Assembly (NCBI RefSeq): GCF_000425625.1
Contig: NZ_AUDU01000057.1
Span: 1-59,660, forward strand
DNA: 59,660 bases
Reading direction: 5' to 3'
DNA from: Stutzerimonas azotifigens DSM 17556
Lineage (GTDB): Bacteria > Pseudomonadota > Gammaproteobacteria > Pseudomonadales > Pseudomonadaceae
The notes under the pieces were generated by a model. That model did not search any database. It saw nothing but the letters and a program-made list of their open reading frames with translations, and was not told where the DNA came from. Made by a program: the position numbers and the translations under genes. Positions 19,463 to 27,702 of the stretch are shown here, piece by piece (position 1 is the first letter of the stretch; every line of letters begins with the position of its first letter).

Positions 19463-20953
19463 TCAGGCCAGCTGGGTGCCGCGGCGGAAGGGCGCCAGCA
19501 GCCAGCGGAACACCGGCGTCGCCTGCAGCACCGAGAATACCGCAAGGCACAGCAGTACCACCGCGATCGGGCTGGACAGGAAGATACGGTAGTCGCCGTC
19601 ACCGATCAGCATCGACTGGTGGAAACCGTTCTCCATGACCGGCCCCAGGATCAGGCCGATGACCATCGGCGCCGGCGACACCCCGGCCTTGTTCAGCCAG
19701 TAGCCGAACAGGCCGAAACCGAGCATCAGGCCGACCTCGAACAGGCTGTTGTTGATCGCGTAGGCGCCGATAATGCAGAGCGCGATGATGGCACAGGCGA
19801 TGAAGCCGTCGGGAATGCGCGTCACCATCACGCTGGCCTTGGTGAACATCAGGCCGACCACCAGCAGGCCGATGTTGGCGAAGATCACCGCCCAGATCAG
19901 CGTGTAGGTGACGTCGCCGTAGTCGGTGAGCAGGTTCGGGCCGGGCAGGATGCCCTGCACCATCAGCGCGCCAAGCAGGATGGCGGTCGCCGAGCTGCCG
20001 GGAATGCCGAGGGCGATGGTGGGAATCAACGCACCGCCGACCACCGCGTTGTTCGCCGATTCGGGCGCCGCGACGCCGGCCGGATCGCCCTGGCCGAAGC
20101 GGCTCTTGTCCTTGGCGAAGCGCTTGGCCTCGTTGTAGGCGAACCAGCTGGCCGTGTCGCCGCCGGTGCCGGGGATCAGCCCGACCACGATGCCGATGCC
20201 GCTGGAGCGCAGGATGTTCGGCATCAACGACTTCAGCTCGGCGAGCTTGGGAATCAGCCGGTCGGTGATGCGGCTGGCGACCTTGGCCGGGGCGTTGGAG
20301 TTCTCCACCAGCGACAGCGCCTGGGGAATCGAGAACAGCCCGATCAGCGCCACCGTGAAGCTGATGCCGGAGAACAGGTTGATGTTGTCGAAGGTCATCC
20401 GCGGCGTGCCGGTGGTCAGGTCCATGCCCACCGTGCTCACCAGCAGCCCGACGCCGCCCGAGAACAGCCCGTTGATCACCGAGCCCTGGGCCAGCGAGCC
20501 GATGATGGTGATGCCGAGCACGGCGATGGCGAACAGCTCGATAGGCCCGAACTGCACCACCAGACTGCCGAGCAGCGGCGCCGCTATGAGCAGTGCCACG
20601 CCGCTGATCAGGCCGCCGACGAAGGAGGCGAACAGCGAGATGCCGAGCGCCTTGCCCGCCTGGCCCTGCTGCGACATGGGGAAGCCGTCGAGCACGGTGG
20701 CGGCGGCCGAGGGCGTGCCAGGCGTGCGCAGCAGGATGGCGGCGATCGAACCGCCGTAGGACGCGCCGACGTAGAGCGAGGCGAGCATGCTCAGGCCAGT
20801 CGCGGTGTCCATGCTAAAGGTCAGCGGCAACAGCAGCGCCAGCGCCATGGTGGCCGACAGGCCCGGCATGGCGCCGACGAACAGGCCGAGAAGCGTACCG
20901 CCGAGAATCGCGGCGATGTTGTACAGGGTGAACACATTGGTCAGCCCCGTCAT
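19463..20953 (-). CDS. tctA: Tripartite tricarboxylate transporter, large membrane subunit (TctA family)
   Basis: The about 496-aa protein is very hydrophobic with some 12 membrane helices. It has the TctA signature GAMPGLSATMALALLLPLT at the N-terminus and a related second copy, GLIPGTGGDTASWFAYNEAKR, in mid-protein. Together with TctB and the periplasmic TctC it imports a carboxylate using the ion gradient. The ATG at 20953 has GGAAAG upstream; a GTG 18 bases earlier (20971) is an alternative. It lies between the aldolase gene and tctB in the leftward acid operon, so the substrate is probably the acid degraded by this locus. Confidence 0.93.
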   Translation of the reverse strand: MTGLTNVFTLYNIAAILGGTLLGLFVGAMPGLSATMALALLLPLTFSMDTATGLSMLASLYVGASYGGSIAAILLRTPGTPSAAATVLDGFPMSQQGQAGKALGISLFASFVGGLISGVALLIAAPLLGSLVVQFGPIELFAIAVLGITIIGSLAQGSVINGLFSGGVGLLVSTVGMDLTTGTPRMTFDNINLFSGISFTVALIGLFSIPQALSLVENSNAPAKVASRITDRLIPKLAELKSLMPNILRSSGIGIVVGLIPGTGGDTASWFAYNEAKRFAKDKSRFGQGDPAGVAAPESANNAVVGGALIPTIALGIPGSSATAILLGALMVQGILPGPNLLTDYGDVTYTLIWAVIFANIGLLVVGLMFTKASVMVTRIPDGFIACAIIALCIIGAYAINNSLFEVGLMLGFGLFGYWLNKAGVSPAPMVIGLILGPVMENGFHQSMLIGDGDYRIFLSSPIAVVLLCLAVFSVLQATPVFRWLLAPFRRGTQLA

Positions 20954-21007
20954 GACGATCGAACTTTCCACGGAGAAGGCCTCGCCGAAAGATGGAAGAG
21001 GCGGCGA

Positions 21008-21478
21008 TCAGGAGATCGCCGGCGGAAGCAGCGGAACGGGAAGGCCCAGGAACTGGACGAACACCACGCACACCACGGCGACCAGCACCACCGTGGCGAT
21101 CAGCGCGAAGCGCACCGACACCGTGCGGATCACCAGCAGCGCCGCGGCCATGAACAGCACCGTCGACGCCAGGTACCCGAGCGTGTTGATGGTCGCGACG
21201 TAGGCGATCGCCAGGGCGAAGACCGCCGCGGTCGCCAGGTAGCGCGGGCGGATCGCCACCGGCTCGCCGTCTTCGGCGGCAGGCGCCGCCGCGGCGTCAC
21301 TGGCCGGGCGACGCCGCAGCAGTTCCGAGGCGACCATCGCCAGCGACAGCAGCGCCACCGTCACCGAGTAGATCAGCGGCATCTCGGCCGCCGCTTGCGG
21401 GTACTTCAGCGCATTGACGAAAAACAACGCGGCCAGGGCGATGCCGAAGAGTCCCAGCAGCAATCTGTTCGTGTTCAT
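21008..21478 (-). CDS. tctB: Tripartite tricarboxylate transporter, small membrane subunit (TctB family)
   Basis: The 156-aa protein has four predicted membrane helices (about 6-24, 35-52, 80-97 and 105-150, the last region with two helices), the layout of TctB. The start MNTNRLLLGLFG follows GGGGAGG at six bases. It lies between tctC and tctA. Confidence 0.88.
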   Translation of the reverse strand: MNTNRLLLGLFGIALAALFFVNALKYPQAAAEMPLIYSVTVALLSLAMVASELLRRRPASDAAAAPAAEDGEPVAIRPRYLATAAVFALAIAYVATINTLGYLASTVLFMAAALLVIRTVSVRFALIATVVLVAVVCVVFVQFLGLPVPLLPPAIS

Positions 21479-21510
21479 GGTCGCCTCCCCTTGGTGTTCG
21501 GCGGATTGCT

Positions 21511-22488
21511 TCACTGTTGCTTCGTGCCCACTTCCTTCCAGATGCCCTGGAATTCCTTCTCCATGTTCTCGAACATCTTGCCGTAGGCGTCACCGGTGAC
21601 GATGTCGATGTTCAGGGCGCGCTTCTTCGCGTCGGCGAGGAAGGCCTGGTCGTCGCGCAGCGCTTCGAAGGCGGCGATCAACTGGTCGCGGGCCTCGTCC
21701 GGGATGCCGGCCGGGGCGCTGTAGCCGCGCGAGGAGCCGGCGACCACATCGATGCCCTTCTCCTTGAGCGTCGGTACGTCCGGCAGGCTGTCGATGCGCT
21801 TGTCGGAGAACACCGCCAGCGCCTTCAAGGTGCCGTTCTGCACCTGGCTGTAGACGGTGCCTACATTGTTGAAGCTGACGTCGATCTTGTTGCCCATGGC
21901 CGCGGTGGCGGAGGGGCCGTCGCCCTGGAACGGCACCTTCTTGAACGACAGGCCGGTGGCCTTCTCGATCAGCAGGGTGGTGAAGTAGTCGTCGCCGCCC
22001 ATGCCGGAGTTGCCCACGGTGACGCGCCCGGGCTTTTCCTTGGCCGCGGCGAGCAGATCCTCGATGGTGTTGTAGGGGCTGTCCTTGGCGACCACGGCGA
22101 TGCCCGGGTCGGTGACCACGTTGGCGATCGGGGTCAGCTCCCTGATGTTGTAGGTGATGGCGTCGTTCATGATGTAGTTGGTCATCAGCATCGGCGTGTT
22201 GGTGATGCTGATGACCGAGCCATCCTTCTTCGACTGCTTGGCCAGACGGGTCCAGGCGATCGCCCCGGTGGCGCCGGGGATGTATTCGTTGACGAAGTTG
22301 ACCCCGAGCTTCTTGCTCACGTAGGGCTGCACCAGCTGCGCCAGCACGTCGCTGCCGCCGCCCGGCTTGAAGCCCTGCAGCACGGTGACGTCCTCGCCGG
22401 CGACGTATTCGGCCTGGGCATTGATGGACAGGGATAGCGCCGTTGCGGCGGCCAGGACGGCAGCGGTCAGTTTCTTGTTGGTTTTCAT
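21511..22488 (-). CDS. tctC: Tripartite tricarboxylate transporter substrate-binding protein (TctC family)
   Basis: This is the periplasmic receptor of the Tct system. The 325-aa protein has a Sec signal peptide (MKTNKKLTAAVLAAATALSL through AQA, about residues 1-26). The mature part shows the Bug/TctC layout: VLQGFKPGGGSDVLAQLVQP, YIPGATGAIAWTRLAKQ and GNSGMGGDDYFTTLLIE. Bug receptors bind carboxylates through main-chain contacts, so substrate cannot be read from sequence. It follows the racemase-type enzyme by 118 bp. Confidence 0.92.
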   Translation of the reverse strand: MKTNKKLTAAVLAAATALSLSINAQAEYVAGEDVTVLQGFKPGGGSDVLAQLVQPYVSKKLGVNFVNEYIPGATGAIAWTRLAKQSKKDGSVISITNTPMLMTNYIMNDAITYNIRELTPIANVVTDPGIAVVAKDSPYNTIEDLLAAAKEKPGRVTVGNSGMGGDDYFTTLLIEKATGLSFKKVPFQGDGPSATAAMGNKIDVSFNNVGTVYSQVQNGTLKALAVFSDKRIDSLPDVPTLKEKGIDVVAGSSRGYSAPAGIPDEARDQLIAAFEALRDDQAFLADAKKRALNIDIVTGDAYGKMFENMEKEFQGIWKEVGTKQQ

Positions 22489-22606
22489 TTTCTCACTCCA
22501 CGCTTTCTTGTTGGATTTATGGCGTCCGGCGAACCGGACCGGGACGTGTCGGGGAGCCGTGACGCAGGCGCCGCGGACTCCCCGGGTGGTACGGCGATTC
22601 TTGCGT

Positions 22607-23758
22607 TCAGCGGTCCTTCTGCACGGTCAGCCAGGCGCCGCCGTTGGCGGCGATCGAGTAGCGCGCCACGGCCTGCTCGTCGAAGTCGAAGCCCAGGCCC
22701 GGGGTCTGGTGCAGCTTGATGTAGCCGTCCTCCTGCTCCAGCTGGCGGTCGATCAGGCGGCGGAAGTTGAGCACCTGGTCGTCCCAGAAGAACTCCACGT
22801 AGCGCGCGTTCGGCGTGGCGGCCACCAGCGGCGCGTGCACGTCGTGGAACCAGTGCGGGTACATCGGCACGCCGTAGCCGGCGGCCATGGCGGCGATACG
22901 GCGCCATTCGGTGATGCCGCCGCAGACCACCGCGTCGGTCTGCAGGATGGCCGCGCCGCCCTTGTCGAGCAGTTCCTTATGCCGCCAGCGGCCGACTTCC
23001 ACCTCGCCGGTGGCCACCGGGATCGAGGTGGCGCGGGCCAGGCGCGCATGGCTGTCGATGTCGTCGACCAGGAACGGCTCCTCGACGAAGGCCGGGTCGT
23101 AGCGCTCGAAGCGGCGCACGTACTGCAGCGCCTCGGTGACGTCGCTCCAGCCGTTGTTGACGTCGAGCATCAGCGCGACATCGGGGCCGATGGCCTCGCG
23201 CGCCGCCGCCACCCGCGCTTCCTCTTCCTTCGGCGAGAGGCGGCCGGTCTTCATCTTCACCGCCTTGAAGCCGAGCGAGACGTAGTGCGCCATCTCCTCG
23301 CCGAGCAGCTCGGGGGTCTTGCCGTCGAGGTAGTAGCCGCCGCTGGCGTAGGCCAGCACGCGGTCGGCGCTGGCCGCGCCCAGGTAGCGGTGCAGCGGCA
23401 GGCCGGCGCTGCGCGCGTTGAGGTCCCAGAGGGCGGTGTCGAGGATGCTGATGGCGCGCATGACCACGCCGGCGCGGCCCTGCAGCAGGGCTTCTTGGTA
23501 CATCTCGCGCCACAGCGCCTCGACGTCCAGCGAGTCGCGGCCGATCAGCACCGGTGCCAGCAGCTTTTCCACGGCGATCGGCAGCAGCTCGCCGCCGGCG
23601 CTGCCGACGTAGCAGAAGCCGATACCGGTCACGCCGTCCTCGGAGGTGACCTTGACCAGGCCGTAATCGCGTGCGTAGACGGTGCGGTTGGAGAACGAGG
23701 TGACCCGATCGAGCGGCACCCGGGCCGCGCAGACGGAGATGGAGCGGATGATGGCCAT
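22607..23758 (-). CDS. Mandelate racemase/muconate lactonizing enzyme family protein, probable sugar-acid dehydratase
   Basis: This 383-aa enolase-superfamily enzyme has the mandelate-racemase-subgroup catalytic set: K168-x-K170 (AVKMKTGR), metal ligands D199 (LDVNNGW), E226 (EEPF) and E252 (ATGEVEVG), and a histidine at H302 or H305 (YPHWFHDVH). Such enzymes abstract the proton next to a carboxylate; many dehydrate aldonic or aldaric acids to 2-keto-3-deoxy acids. I cannot fix the substrate. The start MAIIRSISVC follows AAGGAAAAC. It is the first gene of the leftward operon, with a LacI-type operator 48 bp upstream. Confidence 0.88.
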   Translation of the reverse strand: MAIIRSISVCAARVPLDRVTSFSNRTVYARDYGLVKVTSEDGVTGIGFCYVGSAGGELLPIAVEKLLAPVLIGRDSLDVEALWREMYQEALLQGRAGVVMRAISILDTALWDLNARSAGLPLHRYLGAASADRVLAYASGGYYLDGKTPELLGEEMAHYVSLGFKAVKMKTGRLSPKEEEARVAAAREAIGPDVALMLDVNNGWSDVTEALQYVRRFERYDPAFVEEPFLVDDIDSHARLARATSIPVATGEVEVGRWRHKELLDKGGAAILQTDAVVCGGITEWRRIAAMAAGYGVPMYPHWFHDVHAPLVAATPNARYVEFFWDDQVLNFRRLIDRQLEQEDGYIKLHQTPGLGFDFDEQAVARYSIAANGGAWLTVQKDR

Positions 23759-23805
23759 GCTGTTTTCCTTGTTATTCGGCGGTGGAACAGGGCCCGAAGG
23801 GCCGA

Positions 23806-23819
23806 TGTAACCGGTTTCA
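23806..23819. promoter_or_regulatory. LacI-family operator O1
   Basis: TGTAACCGGTTTCA is a 14-bp palindrome with one mismatch and the central C-G step typical of LacI/GalR sites. It is nearest the leftward operon start and of the same type as O2 and O3. Confidence 0.7.
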
Positions 23820-23883
23820 TCACAGCGGCGACAGGCCTCGCCAGAGGCACGAAAGGCGGTTGTCAAACACCCTGGCAAGGGCT

Positions 23884-23897
23884 TGTAACCGCTTACA
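23884..23897. promoter_or_regulatory. LacI-family operator O2
   Basis: TGTAACCGCTTACA is a near-perfect palindrome sharing TGTAACCG with O1 and O3. A TTGACA lies just beyond it on the minus strand (23866 to 23861) and could be the -35 of the leftward operon. Confidence 0.78.
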
Positions 23898-23914
23898 TTT
23901 GCTGCCTGATGCGA

Positions 23915-23928
23915 TGTAACCGTTTACA
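23915..23928. promoter_or_regulatory. LacI-family operator O3
   Basis: TGTAACCGTTTACA lies 31 bp (about three helical turns) from O2 centre to centre and 25 bp before the regulator start. The arrangement suits control of both operons and autoregulation. Confidence 0.78.
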
Positions 23929-23952
23929 AAAACCTAGTTTCGGTTTTTCCTA

Positions 23953-25044
23953 ATGTCAACAGCCGCACAGATTCGGCGCCCTTTTCGACGACTCGCGATG
24001 ACCAGCTCAGTGCCGCAAGCTCCCGCCCTCCTGTCCCGTGCCGGCCTGCGCGACGTGGCCCGCCGTGCCGGCGTCTCGACTGCCACCGTGTCGCGCGTGC
24101 TCAACGGCAGCGCGGCGGTGCGCGACGACAAGCGGCGGGCGGTGCAGCGCGCCTGCGACGAGCTCGGCTACGTGCTCAACGCCGCCGCGCGCACGCTGTC
24201 CTCGCGGCGCAGCATGACCATCGGCGCGGTGGTGCCGACGCTCGCCACCGAGACCTTCTCGCGGCCGCTGGCGGCCTTCCAGCAGACCGTACACAAGGCC
24301 GGCTACACGCTGCTGGTGGCCAGCTTCGGCTTCGACGAGCAGGTCGAGCTGAAGGAAGTGCAGACCCTGCTCGAGCACGGCGTCGACGCGCTGATGGTGG
24401 TCGGCCGCACCCACGATCCGAAGATGTGGCAACTGATCGAGCGCAAGCGCATCCCCTGCGTGCAGGCCTGGACCCAGGATCAGGAACGCCCCAGCGTCGG
24501 CTTCGACAACGTCGCGGTATCCCGTCGCATGGTCGAGCACCTGCTCGACCTCGGCCACCGGCGTTTCGCCATGCTGGTCAACGAGCCGCACTTCAACGAC
24601 CGCGTCGGCGACCGGGTCATCGGCACCCGCGCGCGCCTCGCCGAAGCGGGCCTGGAAATCCCCGCGCACTGGTTCATGGAGACCACCCTGTCGCTTGAGC
24701 ATGGCATCGCCGCGATGCAGCACCTGATGCGCGGCCCGGAACGCCCCAGCGCGGTGATCTGCGCCAACGACCTGCTGGCTTTCGGCGCCCTGCTGGCGGC
24801 CAGGACGCTCGGCGTGAGGGTGCCGGAGGACGTCTCGGTGGTCGGTTTCAACGACTTCGACTACGCCCGGCACCTGTCGCCGCCGCTGACCACCACCCGC
24901 GTGGAACTCGAGGAGATCGGCGCCAACGCCGGCGCCTACCTGCTCGAAGCCCTGGCCGGCAAGCCCCCCAAGGGACCGATCGAGGTCACCACCGAACTGG
25001 TGGTGCGCGGCAGCTCGGGACCGGCGCCCGGATTCTACGGCTGA
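23953..25044 (+). CDS. LacI-family transcriptional regulator
   Basis: This 363-aa regulator has an N-terminal helix-turn-helix with the family signature LRDVARRAGVSTATVSRVLNG (about 32-52), then the hinge and a periplasmic-binding-like effector domain with VVGFNDFDYARHLSPPLTT, of the GntR/gluconate-type subgroup. Neither ATG at 23953 nor ATG at 23998 has a good ribosome site; the first is used. It is the first gene of the rightward operon with the IlvD/Edd dehydratase and is the likely binder of the three TGTAACCG palindromes. The inducer is probably the imported acid or its 2-keto-3-deoxy product. Confidence 0.93.
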   Translation: MSTAAQIRRPFRRLAMTSSVPQAPALLSRAGLRDVARRAGVSTATVSRVLNGSAAVRDDKRRAVQRACDELGYVLNAAARTLSSRRSMTIGAVVPTLATETFSRPLAAFQQTVHKAGYTLLVASFGFDEQVELKEVQTLLEHGVDALMVVGRTHDPKMWQLIERKRIPCVQAWTQDQERPSVGFDNVAVSRRMVEHLLDLGHRRFAMLVNEPHFNDRVGDRVIGTRARLAEAGLEIPAHWFMETTLSLEHGIAAMQHLMRGPERPSAVICANDLLAFGALLAARTLGVRVPEDVSVVGFNDFDYARHLSPPLTTTRVELEEIGANAGAYLLEALAGKPPKGPIEVTTELVVRGSSGPAPGFYG

Positions 25045-25116
25045 GGCGATCCCGCCTCGCCGCCCTCGCGTGCCGGACGCCTCGGCACGAACAACAACAA
25101 TCGAGAGGTAACGCCC

Positions 25117-26868
25117 GTGAACAACAACAACGACTCCGGCAACAACCCGGCCCGCGGCATGCGCAAGGGCCTGACCAACTATGGCGACGCGGAATTCTCG
25201 CTGTTCCTGCGCAAGGCCTTCATCAAGGGCGCCGGCTATTCGGACGATGCGCTGGAGCGGCCGATCGTCGGCATCACCAACACCGGCAGCGGCTTCAACC
25301 CCTGCCACGGCAACGCGCCGCAGCTGATCGAGGCGGTCAAGCGCGGGGTGATGCTCGCCGGCGGGCTGCCGGTGGACTTCCCCACCATCTCGATCCACGA
25401 GAGCTTCGCCCACCCCAACAGCATGTTCCTGCGCAACCTGATGTCGATGGACACCGAGGAGATGATCCGCGCCCTGCCGATCGACTCGGTGGTGCTCATC
25501 GGCGGCTGCGACAAGACCGTCCCGGCGCAGCTGATGGGCGCCGTCAGCGCCGGCGTGCCGGCCATCCAGCTGGTCACGGGCTCCATGCTCACCGGCTCGC
25601 ACCGTGGCGTGCGCGTGGGCGCCTGCACCGACTGCCGGCGCTTCTGGGGCATGTACCGCGGCGAGGAGATCGACGCCCAGGAGATCGCCGAGGTCAACAA
25701 CCAGCTGGTCGCCAGCGTCGGCACCTGCTCGGTGATGGGCACCGCCAGCACCATGGCCTGCATCGCCGAGGCACTGGGCATCATGCTTCCCGGCGGAGCC
25801 ACGCCGCCGGCGGTCACCGCCGACCGCATCCGCATCGCCGAGCGCACCGGGGCGCAGGCGGTGGCGATGATCCAGGCCGGCATCACGCCGGACCGCATCC
25901 TTACCGAGAGGGCCTTCGAGAACGCGCTCATGGTGCTGCTGGCCATCGGCGGCTCGACCAACGGCATCGTCCACCTGGCGGCGATCGCCGGGCGCTGCGG
26001 CATCCAGATCGACATGGACCGGCTCGACGAACTGGGCCGCAACATCCCAGTGCTGGTCAACCTCAAGCCCTCGGGCAGCCACTACATGGAAGACCTGCAC
26101 AAGGCCGGCGGGCTGGCGCCCGTGCTGCGCGAGCTCAAGCCGTTCCTGCACCTGGACGCGCTGACCGTCACCGGGCGCACCCTCGGCGAGGAACTGGACG
26201 CCGTGGCGGCCTTCCCGCAGGAGGTGGTGCGACCGCTGGACAACCCGATCTACCCGCAGGGCGGCATCGCCTTCCTGCGCGGCAACATCGCCCCCGCCGG
26301 CGCCATCATCAAGCAGTCGGCGGCCAGCACCGAGTTGATGGAACATGAGGGCCGCGTGGTGGTGTTCGACGGCCTGGAAGACCTCGCCCAGCGCATCGAC
26401 GACCCGGACCTGGACGTCAACGCCGACGACGTGCTGGTGCTGAAGAACATCGGCCCGAAGGGCGCCCCGGGCATGCCGGAAGCCGGCTACATCCCGATCC
26501 CGCGCAAGCTGGCGCGCGCCGGGGTGAAGGACATGGTGCGCATCTCCGACGGCCGCATGAGCGGCACCGCGGCCGGCACCATCATCCTCCACGTCACCCC
26601 GGAAGCCGCCGAGGGCGGGCCGCTAGCGCTGGTGCAGAGCGGCGACCGGCTGCGCCTGAGCGTCAGCGAGCGCCGCCTGGAGCTGCTGGTGAGCGACCAG
26701 GAACTGGCCCGCCGCCGCCAGCAAGCCAGGCTGCCCGAGCCGCGCGAAGGCGACGAACGCGGCTACCGCAAGCTGTTCCTCGACAGCGTCACCCAGGCCG
26801 ACAACGGCTGCGACTTCGATTTCCTGCGCAGCCGCGAAACGCGTGGCCGTATCCCGCAGCCGAAATGA
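25117..26868 (+). CDS. IlvD/Edd-family dehydratase, probable sugar-acid dehydratase
   Basis: The 583-aa protein is an iron-sulfur dehydratase. The cluster cysteines are C63 (NPCHGN), C131 (GGCDKT) and C204 ([13 protein letters not shown]). The catalytic-region motif [17 protein letters not shown] is present. The start [30 protein letters not shown] resembles the pentonate/aldonate dehydratase group (arabonate, xylonate, galactonate) rather than IlvD or Edd proper. Products are 2-keto-3-deoxy acids. The start is GTG at 25117 with GAGAGG upstream. It lies 72 bp after the LacI gene and in the same operon. Confidence 0.9.
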   Translation: MNNNNDSGNNPARGMRKGLTNYGDAEFSLFLRKAFIKGAGYSDDALERPIVGITNTGSGFNPCHGNAPQLIEAVKRGVMLAGGLPVDFPTISIHESFAHPNSMFLRNLMSMDTEEMIRALPIDSVVLIGGCDKTVPAQLMGAVSAGVPAIQLVTGSMLTGSHRGVRVGACTDCRRFWGMYRGEEIDAQEIAEVNNQLVASVGTCSVMGTASTMACIAEALGIMLPGGATPPAVTADRIRIAERTGAQAVAMIQAGITPDRILTERAFENALMVLLAIGGSTNGIVHLAAIAGRCGIQIDMDRLDELGRNIPVLVNLKPSGSHYMEDLHKAGGLAPVLRELKPFLHLDALTVTGRTLGEELDAVAAFPQEVVRPLDNPIYPQGGIAFLRGNIAPAGAIIKQSAASTELMEHEGRVVVFDGLEDLAQRIDDPDLDVNADDVLVLKNIGPKGAPGMPEAGYIPIPRKLARAGVKDMVRISDGRMSGTAAGTIILHVTPEAAEGGPLALVQSGDRLRLSVSERRLELLVSDQELARRRQQARLPEPREGDERGYRKLFLDSVTQADNGCDFDFLRSRETRGRIPQPK

Positions 26869-26932
26869 CCGCCCCCTTCGCCCGGCCCTCGGCCGGGCGG
26901 TTCACCACGACGAACCAGCCCTGGAGCCCCGA

Positions 26933-27640
26933 ATGAGTTCAGCAGCACAGGCGAATTACCTGTTCTCCCCTTCCATTCCCAGCCTCGCCGTGGCCGGCAG
27001 CGCACAGCGCTTCCCGGTGCGGCGCGTCTACTGCGTCGGCCGCAACTATGCCGAGCACGCCCGCGAGATGGGCCACGACCCGGACCGCGAGCCACCGTTC
27101 TTCTTCACCAAGCACCCCGACAGCCTGCTGCCCGACGGCAGCGAATTCCCCTACCCGCCGGGCACCGAAAGCGTCCACCACGAGATCGAACTGGTGGTTG
27201 CCATCGGCCACGGCGGTTCGGACATCCCGGCCGAACAGGCGCTCGATCACGTCTACGGCTACGCCGTGGGCCTGGACATGACCCGCCGCGACCTGCAGGC
27301 CGAAGCGAAGAAAATGGGCCGCCCCTGGGCCGTGGCCAAGGGCTTCGACCACGCCGCGCCCTGCTCCGCGCTGGTGCCGGCGGCCGAGATCGGCCACCCG
27401 GCCGAAGGCCGCATCTGGCTCGACATCAACGGCCAGACCCGCCAGGACGGCGACCTCGCCGCGCAGATCTGGAGCGTGCCGGAAGTGATCGCCTACCTGT
27501 CGCGGCTGTTCGTCCTCGAGGCGGGCGACCTGATCATGACCGGTACCCCGGCCGGCGTCGGCCCGGTCGAGGCCGGCGACCGTCTGAGCGGCGGCGTGCA
27601 GGGCATCGGCACGCTGAATATCACGGTCGGCGGCCGCTGA
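26933..27640 (+). CDS. FAH-family hydrolase (YcgM/FAHD1-like acylpyruvase)
   Basis: The 235-aa enzyme resembles E. coli Ycg[31 protein letters not shown], metal-binding [22 protein letters not shown] and the C-terminal [13 protein letters not shown] segment ([11 protein letters not shown]). Enzymes of this type cleave acylpyruvates such as fumarylpyruvate, or decarboxylate oxaloacetate; relatives cleave 2,4-diketo-3-deoxy sugar acids to pyruvate and a 2-hydroxy acid. ATG at 26933 gives the normal length. It follows the IlvD/Edd gene by 64 bp, which suggests a place in the same pathway. The substrate is unknown. Confidence 0.88.
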   Translation: MSSAAQANYLFSPSIPSLAVAGSAQRFPVRRVYCVGRNYAEHAREMGHDPDREPPFFFTKHPDSLLPDGSEFPYPPGTESVHHEIELVVAIGHGGSDIPAEQALDHVYGYAVGLDMTRRDLQAEAKKMGRPWAVAKGFDHAAPCSALVPAAEIGHPAEGRIWLDINGQTRQDGDLAAQIWSVPEVIAYLSRLFVLEAGDLIMTGTPAGVGPVEAGDRLSGGVQGIGTLNITVGGR

Positions 27641-27690
27641 GGCACCGGAGAGGCCGGCGAACGGCGTCGGCAGGCGAGGCGCCGCCCTGC

Positions 27691-27696
27691 TAGAAT
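27691..27696 (+). promoter_or_regulatory. Candidate -10 element of uvrD
   Basis: TAGAAT ends only six bases before the uvrD ATG. A transcript starting the usual 6-8 bases after it would begin at or near the start codon. No convincing -35 is seen 17 bases upstream. Confidence 0.45.
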
Positions 27697-27702
27697 GCCG
27701 CG

